Source: Trigonopsis variabilis
Lineage: Eukaryota > Ascomycota > Trigonopsidomycetes > Trigonopsidales > Trigonopsidaceae
Length of the DNA: 64,000 nt
Reading direction: 5' to 3'
NCBI GenBank assembly: GCA_003707065.3
Contig: PPXM03000004.1
Span: forward strand, 186,001 to 250,000
Shown: piece by piece, positions 1-10,900 of the stretch
Numbering within the stretch: the first letter of the stretch is position 1
Layout of the letters: every line of letters starts with the position of its first letter
The notes under the pieces: model-generated
The model's input: only the letters and a program-made list of their open reading frames with translations
Databases searched by the model: none
What the model was told of the DNA's origin: nothing
Made by a program: the position numbers and the translations under genes

Positions 1-675
1 AGATACCAAGAGCAACCTTGAAATTCTTCGACTGAAGAGCAGGAATAATCTCTTGCAACAAATTGCAGGTGGAAGCTGAGTAAACCTTCACACTGTCCGT
101 GTAAGGGGAGAGAGTGTCAAATTCAGATTCCCAATCAGAAGTAGTTTTCTATAAAAGAATAAATTACTTTCTCACCTTGTCAAAGTCAGGCGAGTCAAGT
201 CGAGATCCGCGCAAATCAAATGCATGACGCATCAACAGATCTTCTCCTCATTCGCCATTTTCTTGACATTGGTGATGACCAGCATTGATGTTAGTGAAAT
301 GTACAATAATAATTTAATAAAATTAAATCCGTCATTATTCAATCGACCGAGAACGAGTCCGAAAAGAACCGAGCGACAAACATTTGACGCCAAATATTGG
401 CACGGTTTCGCGTCTAGACCATTCGTGAAAGAATAGCGGGAAAAGAAAATCAGCGCAAAAATGCAGTCAATAAGGAAAAATTTGATGAATAAATGACAGA
501 AGTTCAGAAACTTACACAAGCACCATCAGATTCTCGTTGATCACCTAAATTGAAACCGAACTAGAAGATGGTTAAAACACATCCACGCGTAGAAAAAACA
601 TACCTGGCCAGCGGCAGAAACGCCGGTAGTAAAAGCAAAAAGAGCTGAAGCGAGAGTCTTGAAGTTGGTCCGCAT
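1..675 (-). CDS. Secreted GH17 beta-1,3-glucanase (Bgl2/Scw-like), 5' part only
   Basis: Likely exons are 604-675, 516-560 and 1-148, with the gene running off the left edge. The first exon encodes 24 residues that form a signal peptide, a hydrophobic core ending in VSAAGQ. The second gives FGFNLGDQRESDGAC. The third begins KTTSDWESEF and continues through SVKVYSASTCN and a stretch ending KVALGI. This matches the start of family 17 beta-1,3-glucanases/transglycosylases of the fungal cell wall, where an N-terminal GF.LG segment is followed by DG.CK and RVY(A/S)ASDCN. The catalytic glutamates lie beyond the window. Family members cut or remodel beta-1,3-glucan in the wall. The CK junction spans a 367-nt intron (149-515), very long for this genome. 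A further exon inside that intron cannot be excluded, but direct joining restores the family motif exactly. Family call is firm; subfamily is uncertain. Confidence 0.82.
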
Positions 676-1125
676 CTGTATGTTCTGGTTGACAAGAAAA
701 GAAAGAGTAGGATAGCCGGAATGAACTGAGATGGCTTGACATTTATTGCCGTGGCTGCACAACCAGAGTTGTGGCACAAGTGTCAAAACAACGCGTCAGC
801 CCCTCCTTGTCCAATGACCAAAATAGATTTGTAACGTTCATATGAGAATCATGTGGGAATCGTGTCGTACAGCTTTGACGATATTTGAATCTTGCATGAT
901 GGTGTGGTCTTAGACTTTGCCGAGCCTCAGTTATGTACTCGGATGTTTTGTCCGCACTTTTTCTGTTGAGTGATCAGTATCTTGAGACCCATATTACTTG
1001 GCCCTGACGTCTCATACTTGCAGGCCCCTGCATGAGAAAAAGGGGCTTTTAAGGGCGTAAGTTATAATAATTACTCATATTAATATAATACAACAAAGAC
1101 AATCTTGACAAATTTTAGAACGACT
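676..1125. other. Intergenic, nothing recognised
   Basis: This 450-base stretch lies upstream of the GH17 gene and downstream of the beta-tubulin paralogue stop. I see no coding segment, RNA gene or repeat. It presumably holds the GH17 promoter and the tubulin 3' end. Confidence 0.6.
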
Positions 1126-2724
1126 CTACTCAGCCTCATACTCTTCGTAGTCAACAGCCTCTTCTTCTTGAAAACTCTCGTCTGCTTCTGCGTTTTGATA
1201 TTGTTGATCTAAAATTAGTTAGAAAGAAGCTCTGGACTGTATACTCACATCGAGCAATAAGATCTTGCAGGTTACTTTCAGCCTCTGTGAATTCCGTTTC
1301 ATCCATCCCTTCCTGAGTATACCAATGCAAGAAGGCTTTTCTGCGAAACATAAGCTCGAATTGGTTGCTCGTCCGTGTAAATAATTCCTGGATAGCGGTA
1401 GAATTGGCGATAAAAGTTGCGGCTTTTTCGCCATCCTTCGGAGGAAGATTACAGGCAGAACTAGAGAGTTAACAAGAGGAAGAAAAAAAGCTCCCTTACG
1501 TATAGATGTTATTTGGAATCCATTCAACAAAAGATTCACTATGTTTCTGATGATAATTTGCTATTAGCGTCTCGACTTCCTCGGTGGACACCTTTCCTCT
1601 AAAAATGACCGAAGCAGTAAGATAACGACCGTGAGTAGGATCGCACGCAGCCATAAGATTATGTCCATTAAAGAGTTGTTGAATCAACTCTGGAACTGAC
1701 AGGTTTTGAAAAGCTTTAGAACCTAGAAGGAGTCAGTGAAAAACCAAGCGAGCTTACTCACGAGGAGAATATAACGGCGCGTAACCAACAATAAAAAAAT
1801 GAAGTCTGGAGAACGGAATGAGATTCACAGCCAACTTCCTTAAATCTCCGTTCAATTGACCAGGAAATCGTAATGATGTGGTCACACCGGACATTGTCAA
1901 TGCAATCAAGTGATTTAGATCTTCTATTTTTGGCGAGGGAATCTTCAAGGTTTGCTGCGCGATTTTGAACAAGGCTTCATTGTCAAAGCAAAAGGTCTCA
2001 TCGGCATACTCTACTAGCTGATGAAAAGATAAGACGGCATTATATGGCTCTGTGAGGGTATCACTCACCATGGGACTAGGCAAGACGGAATGGGTGGCGA
2101 GCATTCGATCTGGATACTCATCTCGAATGTGAGAAAGTAATAGCGTTCCTAATCCACTGCCTGTGCCTCCTCCGAGACTATGGACAAACTGGAAACCTTG
2201 AAGGGAATCGGACTGTTCAGCTTCTCTTCGAACAACGTCCAGTATAGCATCCTTTAACTCCGCTCCCTCGGTATAGAATCCTGTAGCCCAGTTGTTTCCT
2301 GCACTGCTATTTCCAGAGATGAAATTATCCGGATTGAACAAGTTTCCCAGTTCCCCACCTTTGATATGATCCAAGGTACCGGGCTCTAAATCGACTAAGA
2401 CCGCTCGAGGAACATATTTTCGAGTGCTCGTAGCATCAAAAAACACATCAAGCCGTTCAGTAAGTTCTTGAGGGGAGTTTTCAGATGCTACTCCATTATT
2501 ATCCAACTCATGGTCTGCCAGAATGGTTTCCCAGAACGAGCTGCCAATCTGGTTCCTGTTCGTTAGCGGTCTTCTTCCAAATAGATTTTATAATGCCTCA
2601 AATGCATGTCTATTCACTCCTCCTTCTTGAGTTAATCATCACTCACCCTGGTGATTAGTCCATCGTTCGTCTTCGAGCTCAACGTACCTGCTTGTCCACA
2701 CTGAATAGTAATAATCTCTCTCAT
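1126..2724 (-). CDS. Divergent beta-tubulin paralogue with a 1-nt exon
   Basis: Exons are 2688-2724, 2647 (one base), 1762-2555, 1500-1722, 1249-1460 and 1126-1208. They join in frame to 449 residues, the usual beta-tubulin size. Diagnostic parts are the MREI start, [11 protein letters not shown], the GTP-binding GGGTGSG loop, [39 protein letters not shown] and an acidic tail ending EEYEAE. It is clearly beta by the Lys in the DLRKLAVN loop and by the MREI start. It departs from normal beta in many places. The N-terminus reads IQCGQAGNQ, where beta has IQAGQCGNQ, so the usual Cys12 is Ala. [14 protein letters not shown] replaces FRPDNFVFGQSGAG. Ascomycetes normally have a conserved beta-tubulin, so this is probably a second, specialised copy. 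It would polymerise with alpha-tubulin. Introns of 39-40 nt are typical; the second is 91 nt. Confidence 0.9.
2647..2647 (-). other. Predicted single-nucleotide exon of the beta-tubulin paralogue
   Basis: Exon 1 ends GCA G before donor GTACGT. Exon 3 begins G AAC CAG after an acceptor ACAG that sits just behind a CTAAC branch site. Joining these directly loses the frame. Between them lies CTAATCACCAG, then G, then GTGAGT: an acceptor and a donor one base apart. Using that G gives GCA GGG AAC CAG, i.e. the A-G-N-Q of the conserved tubulin N-terminus, and makes the whole 1350-nt CDS frame-consistent. Flanking introns are 40 nt (2648-2687) and 91 nt (2556-2646). Confidence 0.75.
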
Positions 2725-3022
2725 TATTCAATTAACCTGGACCTTAAGCCTGCGAAAAGTTAGAACTCATTTATAATCTTGTCGTACCTCTTTGTTGGTC
2801 GGTTCTTTATTACCTCCTTCCTTTGTTGGCTAATACCGAGACCTTGAAAGCACAGCCGGGTAAATGATGTATCAAACAAATGGAAGCAATACTACCTGGT
2901 GGATTGATGTTTTCTGGCCTCTAGAAGTCCCTTAGAGATTAGCTCAGCTGATGAATATATTTAGCAAGTGGAGCTTTTACAGCTGGCTGTAGTTCTGAAG
3001 TTGCAGCGCGATTTGATCGTAG

Positions 3023-3051
3023 AGGTCCCTACCTCTACTATCAAGGGACCT
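3023..3051. repeat. 8-bp inverted repeat (hairpin)
   Basis: AGGTCCCT at 3023-3030 is mirrored by AGGGACCT at 3044-3051, a perfect 8-bp stem with a 13-base loop. It lies upstream of the tubulin paralogue. Function unknown; chance is possible in AT-rich spacer. Confidence 0.5.
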
Positions 3052-4482
3052 GAGGGTCCAGCAAGCAAGAATTTGAAATTACACTCCATAATGTAAATGC
3101 TTTGCTATGCGATGATAACGATTAATAATAAAAAAACGATCGCCGTAATGAAACATTCCAGATCCATTAGATATCTATTAGCTTTCTATAAATATATAAC
3201 GAACGGAACAATTAATGATGATGCTTACGGCTTTACTTTCTTAGCGAGTATTCCTCTCATCACTTTCTTATTTATCCTTTAGATAAGCCTTTCTTATGTC
3301 CTCGGATCTGAAAATTTTCTATCTTTTTTTTTCCTGGCAGCTTTGTTAATTCAGCTTTTCCATGTCATGACGAGACAGCTCTAATGCATTTGATCTTTCA
3401 CCGAAGTTATCTTGAACCTCTTTAAACTACTTTAGACTATGAGTCAACTTATTCAGCTATCTGAAGATCTCACACATATTACCAAGCTCTTCTCATTCCA
3501 AGCCTTTACCACTGACTATCACAAACTACTCGTGGCAGCCTTATCGAGAGCTAGATATCTTGAATAGTATCTGCGTTACGTAAATACCAGACGATCCATT
3601 TATGTTCCATGAAAGGTTCACATTAGGGGGTATACCATTCAGGGAACGAAGGACAAGTCTATTAACTTCTTCCAGGATAACCAACTGTTCAAGCTTGTAA
3701 AATGCAATCAAGTACTATTCTTGTGACCTTTGATTCGATCTACTCAATCAGTTTATGTTAAGTATTTTATTTTATATTTTTATTCTGAAAGACGATATCC
3801 AAGCGAGTTCCCAGGGTAACTTCCTAGAGCGATAACAGTTGAGACTAAATAGGTTTTCCTTGACCTCTTAATAATATTCAATCCAAACCGGAAACCATGG
3901 GTGGCAGCATTCATTGTGTATTGAGTTGACCCAAAGCTTCAGTGAGCAACATCGCATTTTGGCCTCCTTTTGTCGTTGTTTCCTTTTTTGTAATTTCTGC
4001 CGTACGAAACTAATATTGATTGAATTGCACAAATACGCGCAAGTTCTCATCTTCATCTCTAATACTGCTGCTTATGTCCCATAATTTTTGATGCACATTT
4101 TGCACCTGTTTAGGAATAAGTGAAATGAGAATACTCCTTAGTTTCTTGGAAATAGATAGGCTGTCGGATCTGACATTTTCAAGCTTTTATGCTTCCAAAC
4201 CGATGACTCGGGGTTTGAAAATGCGCTTTGGCAGTGTCAAGGATGAGTAGTTCTTGTCAGACCTATTTCACTCATTGGAAGCTCCCGAAACACTGATTCT
4301 CTCGAATGTGAGTATTTGAGTATCCAAAATCGAGAAAACACGGCGAATTCTGACATATTTACTAAATGCTTTTTAAGTGATAGAACAAGAAGTGTCGGAT
4401 TCGAGAGATCTTCTGTGACAACAAATAACTATAAATGAATACTCCAGCCAGCATAACTTTTCAACAACGTAGAATATAAGGG

Positions 4483-4500
4483 AACCCATATGTGGGTTCA
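4483..4500. repeat. 7-bp inverted repeat near the TFB2 3' end
   Basis: GAACCCA and TGGGTTC flank a TATG loop, forming a perfect short hairpin about 200 bases past the TFB2 stop. No function can be assigned. Confidence 0.4.
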
Positions 4501-4715
4501 CACATGGAGAATTAAATATGGACTTCCTAAACCACGCTAATAACACTCAGAATGTAGTTCAATTTTAATATTCTTTCTGATAATCTTAAAAACGCCTTTT
4601 TGAAGAACTGTCAAGCTCAAAATGATAACGTCTAGACGGGCTTGGCGATATCTAGTTTCTTCCTCTTCTAACGATAAAATAAAGATCCTAGGCCAGGCGA
4701 AAATCCATGTGCAAG

Positions 4716-6286
4716 TTATCTTTGATTGCGCCGCTTCAAAAACTCAATGATGGAAGCAACCCCTTGTTTGCTGACAAAGAAGCGACGGGTAGGCTTGCTT
4801 TGCCATAAAAGGACATCAAGTTCAGCAGCATAAGTAACAGCTTGGTTGAAGTCTTCCTGAGAAGCGAAGTCTGTGAAGAGGCATCCTTCAGCTGCAGACA
4901 TTCGTTCCAGTTCAAGCTGCCATAATTTAATTTGGTCAACCACTGTAGGCGGCAGAGGAGGGCCAGAAGTCTTTCTCATTTGAGGGTGAAGATGGGTATT
5001 AAGATACGAAACGATTTGTTCTGCAGTGATCCCAGTTCTCAAAGCTCGTCGGATGGATTCTCTGGTAATTTGACCAGATACCAGATTGGGAAAACGGCTT
5101 TTCAGATGAACGAAGAGGTTTAGGATGGCAATCTGAAGAGGAGAGCCTAAGAAGGTTAGCTGATTCATACAAACAATATGACTTACTGGTATAAGCATAT
5201 AATTTATAGTTGGTTTCAATAATGATAAAGCCTGTATCTGTAGGTTCTTTATCTGACGGTAATTCCTGAAAAACCGTTGATTTGGAAGATTCACCAACGT
5301 CAGACGTGAGTGACGTAGCCAATCGAGTAGGATAAAATCGACGAGATGAGGACTTTGGTTAATTAACACATCGGCTGTACTGAAACCAACCTTTCTTTGA
5401 TAAACGATGCCATAGTCACGCAAATCTTCCAACATATTAGTCTGGGTGTCGCTAAGGACGGTGAGAGAATAGTCCTGGCCAAGTTCCAAACTTCCAAGCA
5501 TGAAAATAAAATGCAAAACATCGACTGGATCCATGTTGAGATTTTCCGCCATATTAAGATAATGAAGAAGTAAAGTCCAGATTTGTGAACCAATATCTTG
5601 CAATAAAAACTGAAATCCTGCACTCGTAATCTGAACGTTTCCCTGAGAGTCATAAGACATCAGCTTACTATATTTTAAGAGACTGAGGACTCCCTCACTT
5701 GGCCTTTCCTGAGAATCGCTTCCAACCATGAAATGAAGAATGGTTTCCCACTTGTTTCGGGCGTACTCATCCAAAAATGCAATATCAACCTTATGTTTGT
5801 CCTCCGTATCTTCAGGAACACCAAAAGAAGTTGTATTTCCCCTGAGAATTAGACAGGTCTGATACTCTAATTACCCCCCAGTTAATGCCATTGTCAAGTT
5901 CTTTGAAAAGATCTTATGGAGCTGGACTTGGTCATACTTCTGAGAGATGATTCTCAGACTAGCTAATTTCTCAAAAGCCTCGATTTTCTTTCTAAATCAT
6001 TAGAGCTTGACCAGAACATGCAATGTAACCTTAAAGCAGAAGGCTTGACCGCCGCATCAAAAGCTGATCGAGGCACAGGGGTATTCAAAAATATTATATT
6101 CAAGATGAACTGCTTAGCTAGTGGAGGTAAAAGTCGGAACACAGCAAGGCATGTCGCAGGCTATGGAGCGTCAGCTTCGAAATTCAACAAAATGTCTCCA
6201 CTTACCGACTGATATAATCGTCCTAACACTGTTTCTGGAAGACCTTCAAGATATCCATTAACGCTCGATGTCGCTGTGTCGGTCAT
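4716..6286 (-). CDS. TFB2: TFIIH core subunit Tfb2 (p52)
   Basis: Six exons (6206-6286, 6030-6160, 5875-5991, 5391-5841, 5187-5352, 4716-5146) join in frame to 458 residues, normal for Tfb2 (about 450-510). Tfb2 is a structural subunit of general transcription and repair factor TFIIH in the nucleus, where it anchors and regulates the XPB-type helicase Ssl2. Visible family blocks are [31 protein letters not shown], the central [49 protein letters not shown] and the C-terminal Tfb5-binding domain with [18 protein letters not shown]. One intron (5353-5390) uses the weak donor GTTGGT and the acceptor AAAG. The start ATG at 6286 was chosen because family similarity begins there. The same frame stays open upstream, so a longer N-terminus is possible but not needed. 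Confidence 0.93.
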
Positions 6287-6974
6287 GACATTGGGCTCTA
6301 GAATGATTTGTGTCGTTTGTAACAGCTGCGTGCTGGCTATGAACCTCGCGCTGAAAAGAATACGAGCTTGGAGAGGAGCAATGTTTTCGCACCCTTAAAT
6401 AGTCGTCTACGGAACAAGTCTTCGTATCTGCTACAATTTGGACGATGATGCATCTTTGAGGCAATTCAGCTGAAAAGAATCACATGAGTTATGAGAGAAT
6501 GGAGTGAGGAGGAATAGGAAAACCTGAAATCTTTAGACAACATCATAGGCAATTTTGCTTTGAAAGTGCAACTCGTTCCTGGGATATATAATAATTATTC
6601 TACATGCAAGATTTGAGGCGGCTTGAACATATCACTAGTAAAGGAACCGACCGGCTACTTCCAAAAGCATACACTGTTCTTGTTGAATGGACGTAATCCC
6701 AGCTTAAACCACTTGTGAACCAGCTTAGTTGATTGTAAGAATCATAATTCGTGCACATATTGAGATTGCACAAGTCTATCAATCTTGCCGGTTATCCTCC
6801 GGGCATAGTATGAAAACATGTCGAGAAAATACACTACGTACTATAATAGAGAAAACAGAATTTACCAGTAGAATCTATAGATAAGCAGTATTTTGAGCCT
6901 CATGGCTAGTGGCTTTTAAAAACCATCTGTCGTGTGGAGGTCTCAACTTCTCCACGTCCATCTCATCGACCAAG
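6287..6974. other. Intergenic between TFB2 and a thioesterase, nothing firm
   Basis: This is the divergent promoter region of TFB2 and the downstream thioesterase. On the minus strand some short spliceable open segments (about 6290-6560) run towards the TFB2 start, possibly 5' leader. I could not match them to any family and do not call a gene. Confidence 0.5.
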
Positions 6975-7715
6975 ATGAAAAAGGCTTTTGATTTTGTTAA
7001 CAGGGTAAGGAGTGCAAATACTTTAAATAAGCTAATTGAAAGGTTTGGCAAGATTTTATAAATCTCAGTGGGATGGAACCCACTCTATTAGATAAGGTCC
7101 GTCTCTAGATGACAAACTGGACAACTAACATTTAGCTTAAAGTCGTGAATGCGACACCTGGCTTGGTACAGTTAGAGATGCCAGTGGAAAAAAAGCACTG
7201 TGTATGGAAAAGAACATGGAGATCCTGCTAATTGAGGTCTAGAATCGTCTCGATATTGTTCATGGAGGAACAATTGCTTGCATAGGTATGTCTAAATATA
7301 AAATCCGGTGTTTAAGTGCTGACTATATAAGTTGATTTGGCTGGTTCATTGGCTCTGAGTTCCAAGGGAATGTTTTCTACTGGGGTCTCGACTGATCTTA
7401 ATATTACTTATATTGGTTCCGGTGGTAAAGTGGGTACGTATTACAGATGATTCCAGAATTAACAATGTTAGGAGATAAACTGTTTATTGTAAGTCTAATA
7501 TGTCTGTCTATATTAACCGCTAAGGAAAGTCGACTGGATCGAATTGGTCGCTCTTTGGCCTTTACTTCGGTTTCCTTCTATTCTAGCAAAGACAAGTCTT
7601 TAGTAGCTAGAGGAAGTCACACTAAATACATTGCTCATGCAATGTCAGACGTAAGTTGAATCCGATTCTGAGCTGACTCTATAAGAAACGGAATGAGTTT
7701 CCACTGAAAGAATAG
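6975..7715 (+). CDS. Hotdog-fold acyl-CoA thioesterase (THEM2/ACOT13-like)
   Basis: Eight small exons (6975-7004, 7043-7096, 7136-7201, 7243-7285, 7332-7433, 7472-7488, 7525-7650, 7686-7715) join in frame to 155 residues, the normal size for this single-domain family. The product contains KKHCNRLDIVHGGTIA followed by VDLAGSLAL, the hotdog HGG signature with the catalytic Asp. TDLNITYIGSGGKVGD and GRSLAFTSVSFYS follow, as in human THEM2. Family members hydrolyse medium- and long-chain acyl-CoA to free fatty acid and CoA, often in mitochondria. Introns are 34-48 nt. One exon is only 17 nt. The donor after exon 2 is GTCCGT, a weak form, but reading phase and similarity support it. The gene is broken so often that no long uninterrupted reading frame exists. 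Confidence 0.88.
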
Positions 7716-7913
7716 ACTTGACAGTTCTTGAGCAATTGATACACTGTTGTGAAAGACGTACTCAGCTAAAGAGACGTTGTAGTTTCTGATAGCATAAAGA
7801 GGCTCTCCATCTGTAACGCCCGTAAGTCGCCTGAACTTGAAAGTAACACTCCCAACCTTCGAGTCTTTAGCTGAAGATCAATCTTTCTATCTTAGGGGCA
7901 GCAGCGAGCTGCA

Positions 7914-10900
7914 ATGTCACAATCTGCAGATAGTAATACTCTTGCTCGGATATTTCTCGACTTAAGGTCCAAGTAAGTAGACGAAATTTGATATTTGTGT
8001 TGACAACTTTCAAAGACAGTCCGACGTCCGAGAACAAGCTGCGGAGAATCTAAAAGAACATTTATCTACAACATCAAGAGAGTATTCAAGCGAGCAGTTT
8101 TCGCGCTATGCTAATGAGATCAACAAGCGGATCTTTGAGCTTATTCATAGTCCCGATAATAATGATCGACTTGGTGGTATAGCGGCAATTGACCATTTAA
8201 TTGATTTTGATAGCGGGGAAGAAAATACAACGAAAATCACGAGGTTTGCAAACTACCTAAGGATTGTTATTCCCTGTAATGATGCTGAGGTGATGCGTCA
8301 TGCTGCTAACTCCTTGGGTCGTCTAGCTATACCTGGAGGTACCTTGACGTCGGAGTTTGTTGATTTTGAAGTAAAGCGAGCATTGGAATGGCTTCAATTT
8401 GATAGGCAGGAGAATCGGAGACATGCTGCCGTTCTTATCATTCGGGCTTTGGCTGAAAACAGTCCTACACTTCTTTATAGCTATGTCCCACAGATTCTCG
8501 ATCTTATTTGGGTGGCCATGAGAGATCCGAAAGTTCAGATTAGAAATGATGCTGCTGAAGCTTTGAGAAGCTGTCTTGATATCATTTATCAGCGTGATAA
8601 TGCTCTTCGACAGCAATGGTTCACCAAGATCTTGGAAGAGGCTCAAAATGGTCTAAGAATTGGCACTCCAGATGCAATACATGTTAGCTTGTTAGTGTAT
8701 AAGGAGCTGATGTTAAAAGGAGGAATGTTTATGCAAGACCGATATAATGAAGTGTGTGATATTGTGCTTCAGTTGAAGAATCACAGAGATGCTCTTGTTA
8801 GAAGAACTGTTTTATCTATTATTCCTATTTTGGCTTCTTATAATCCTCAAGAATTCGTCAATTCTTACCTTCATAAATGTATGCTCTACCTCTTAGGCCA
8901 ATTGAAGAAAGAGCGCGATAGAAATCTGGTTTTTATATCTATTGGGAAAATTGCCTTTGCGGTTCGAAGTAATATGGGACCATATTTAGATGCTATTCTT
9001 GCCAGTATAAAAGAAGGACTCAGTGCCAAAGGCCGAGCAAGAAAAGAGCAAGAGCCGGCTATATTTGAGTGCATAAGTATTTTGGCTACAGCTGTTGGAC
9101 AAGCGCTTACTAAACATATGCATAAAGAGATCTTGGACTTGATATTTTCTTGTGGTCTGAGTGAACCTCTTCATCAGACATTAGTCAGTCTCGCTCATTA
9201 TATTCCTCCTCTTTTGCCTACAATTCAAGATCGATTACTCAATATCCTCAGTCTGACTCTAAGTGGTCGTCCTTTTTATCCTCCTGGAAGCCCGAATTCT
9301 AATCAACCAATGGTTCCGTCTATGGCACGAGAATACCGGGAAGCTATGCTAGCCAAAGATGGCCCAGGAAACGAAATGACAGATACTAAGCTAGTAATTC
9401 TTGCACTGAACATTTTGGGCAATTTTGATTTCAAAGGTCATGTTTTGAATGAGTTTGTCAGGGACTGTGCCATCACATATATCGAATCTGATAATGCTGA
9501 ATTACGCAAAACTGCAGCATTAACCTGCTGTCATTTATTTTTGAATGATCCCATTTGTTATCAAACAAGTGCTCATGCGATTCAGGCTGTGTGTGAAGTT
9601 TTAGACAAACTTTTATCAGTTGCCATTGGAGATCCAGTGGCAGATATTCGACTTGAGATTCTCAATTCTTTGGACTCCAAATTTGATCCTCACTTATCCC
9701 AATCTGATAATGTACGACTGCTTTTCATGGCTTTAAATGATGAAGTCTTCGCTGTTCGAGAAGCTGCCATGAAGATAGTCGGTCGATTAACTCTTATAAA
9801 TCCCGCTTATGTCATGCCCTCTCTTCGAAATGCTTTAATTCAACTTTTGACTGAACTTGAATATTCAAATATTACCCGAACTAAAGAAGAAACCGCTCGA
9901 CTGTTATCAATATTGGTCTCTTCTACTGGATCATTGACCCAAGCTTATATAAAGCCGATGATTAGAGTTTTACTCTCTCGTGCTCGAGATCCAAGCCCGA
10001 GAGTAGCGGCTAGCGTTATAACATGTTTAGGAGAATTATCTAAAGTGGGCGGGGAGGATATCAAGCCGTATCTCCCAGAATTGATGCCTCTGATTCTAGA
10101 TACTTTCCAAGATCAAAGTTCGCCTATAAAGAGAGATGCTGCCTTGAAAACACTAGGCCAGATTGCTGGCAATTCTGGCTATGTGATTGACCCACTGATT
10201 GACTATCCTCAACTTTTGGGAATGCTCGTTGGTATCTTGAAGGGAGAACAAGATATTTCCATCCGTCGAGAGACCTTAAGATTGATAGGGATTTTGGGAG
10301 CTCTTGATCCGTATAAATATCAAACTGTTGAGCGCAAAACTGAAGACCATTCAAATGAGCAAGGGACTGTAGGAACAGATATATCCTTATTGATGACTGG
10401 TGTGAGCCCTAGTTCAGAAAGTTATTGTCCAACAGTTGTCATGAATACATTGATGAATATATTACGAGACTCTTCTCTCGGAGCTCATCATACGGCAGTT
10501 ATACAAGCGATCATGTACATCTTCAAGACCTTGGGGCTGAAGTGTGTTCCATTTTTATCCCAAGTGATTCCCGGGTTTATTTCTGTTATCAGGGGATCAA
10601 CGGTTAGTATGATGCTTGAGTTTTATTTCCAGCAACTGGGAATTCTGGTCTCTATTGTGAAGCAGCACATTAGAAACTATCTGGATGATATTTTCGCTAT
10701 TATAAAAGAATTCTTCAATCATTCATCTAGATTGGAAGTTACCATTTTAGGGGTAATTGAATCCATTGCTAGGGTTTTGGAGGGTGAGTTTAAAACATTG
10801 GTTCCATCATTATTACCATTGATGTTGTCGGTCTGTGATAAAGATGTTTCGTCTAATCTTCAACCTACTCAAAAGGTACTGCAAACGTTTGTTGTTCTGG

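Larger units (their letters stand above)
2725..4715. other. Long gene-free interval
   Basis: Almost 2 kb between the tubulin paralogue start and the TFB2 stop carry no coding segment that I can support. This is by far the longest empty stretch in the window. It is AT-rich and has two small inverted repeats (listed separately). No tRNA boxes, snRNA or transposon termini were recognised. It should hold the tubulin promoter and could hide a non-coding RNA. Confidence 0.6.

Noticed and set aside
2941-3000. Possible C/D-box snoRNA (CTGATGA near 2949 and CTGA near 2992)
   Set aside because: The boxes are only about 45 bases apart and no terminal stem forms, so it does not fit a C/D snoRNA.
6290-6560. 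Minus-strand spliceable open segments (containing ELPQRCIIVQIVADTKT) just upstream of TFB2
   Set aside because: They can be spliced in frame towards the TFB2 start, but TFB2 similarity begins exactly at the chosen ATG and the segments match no family. More likely leader sequence or chance.
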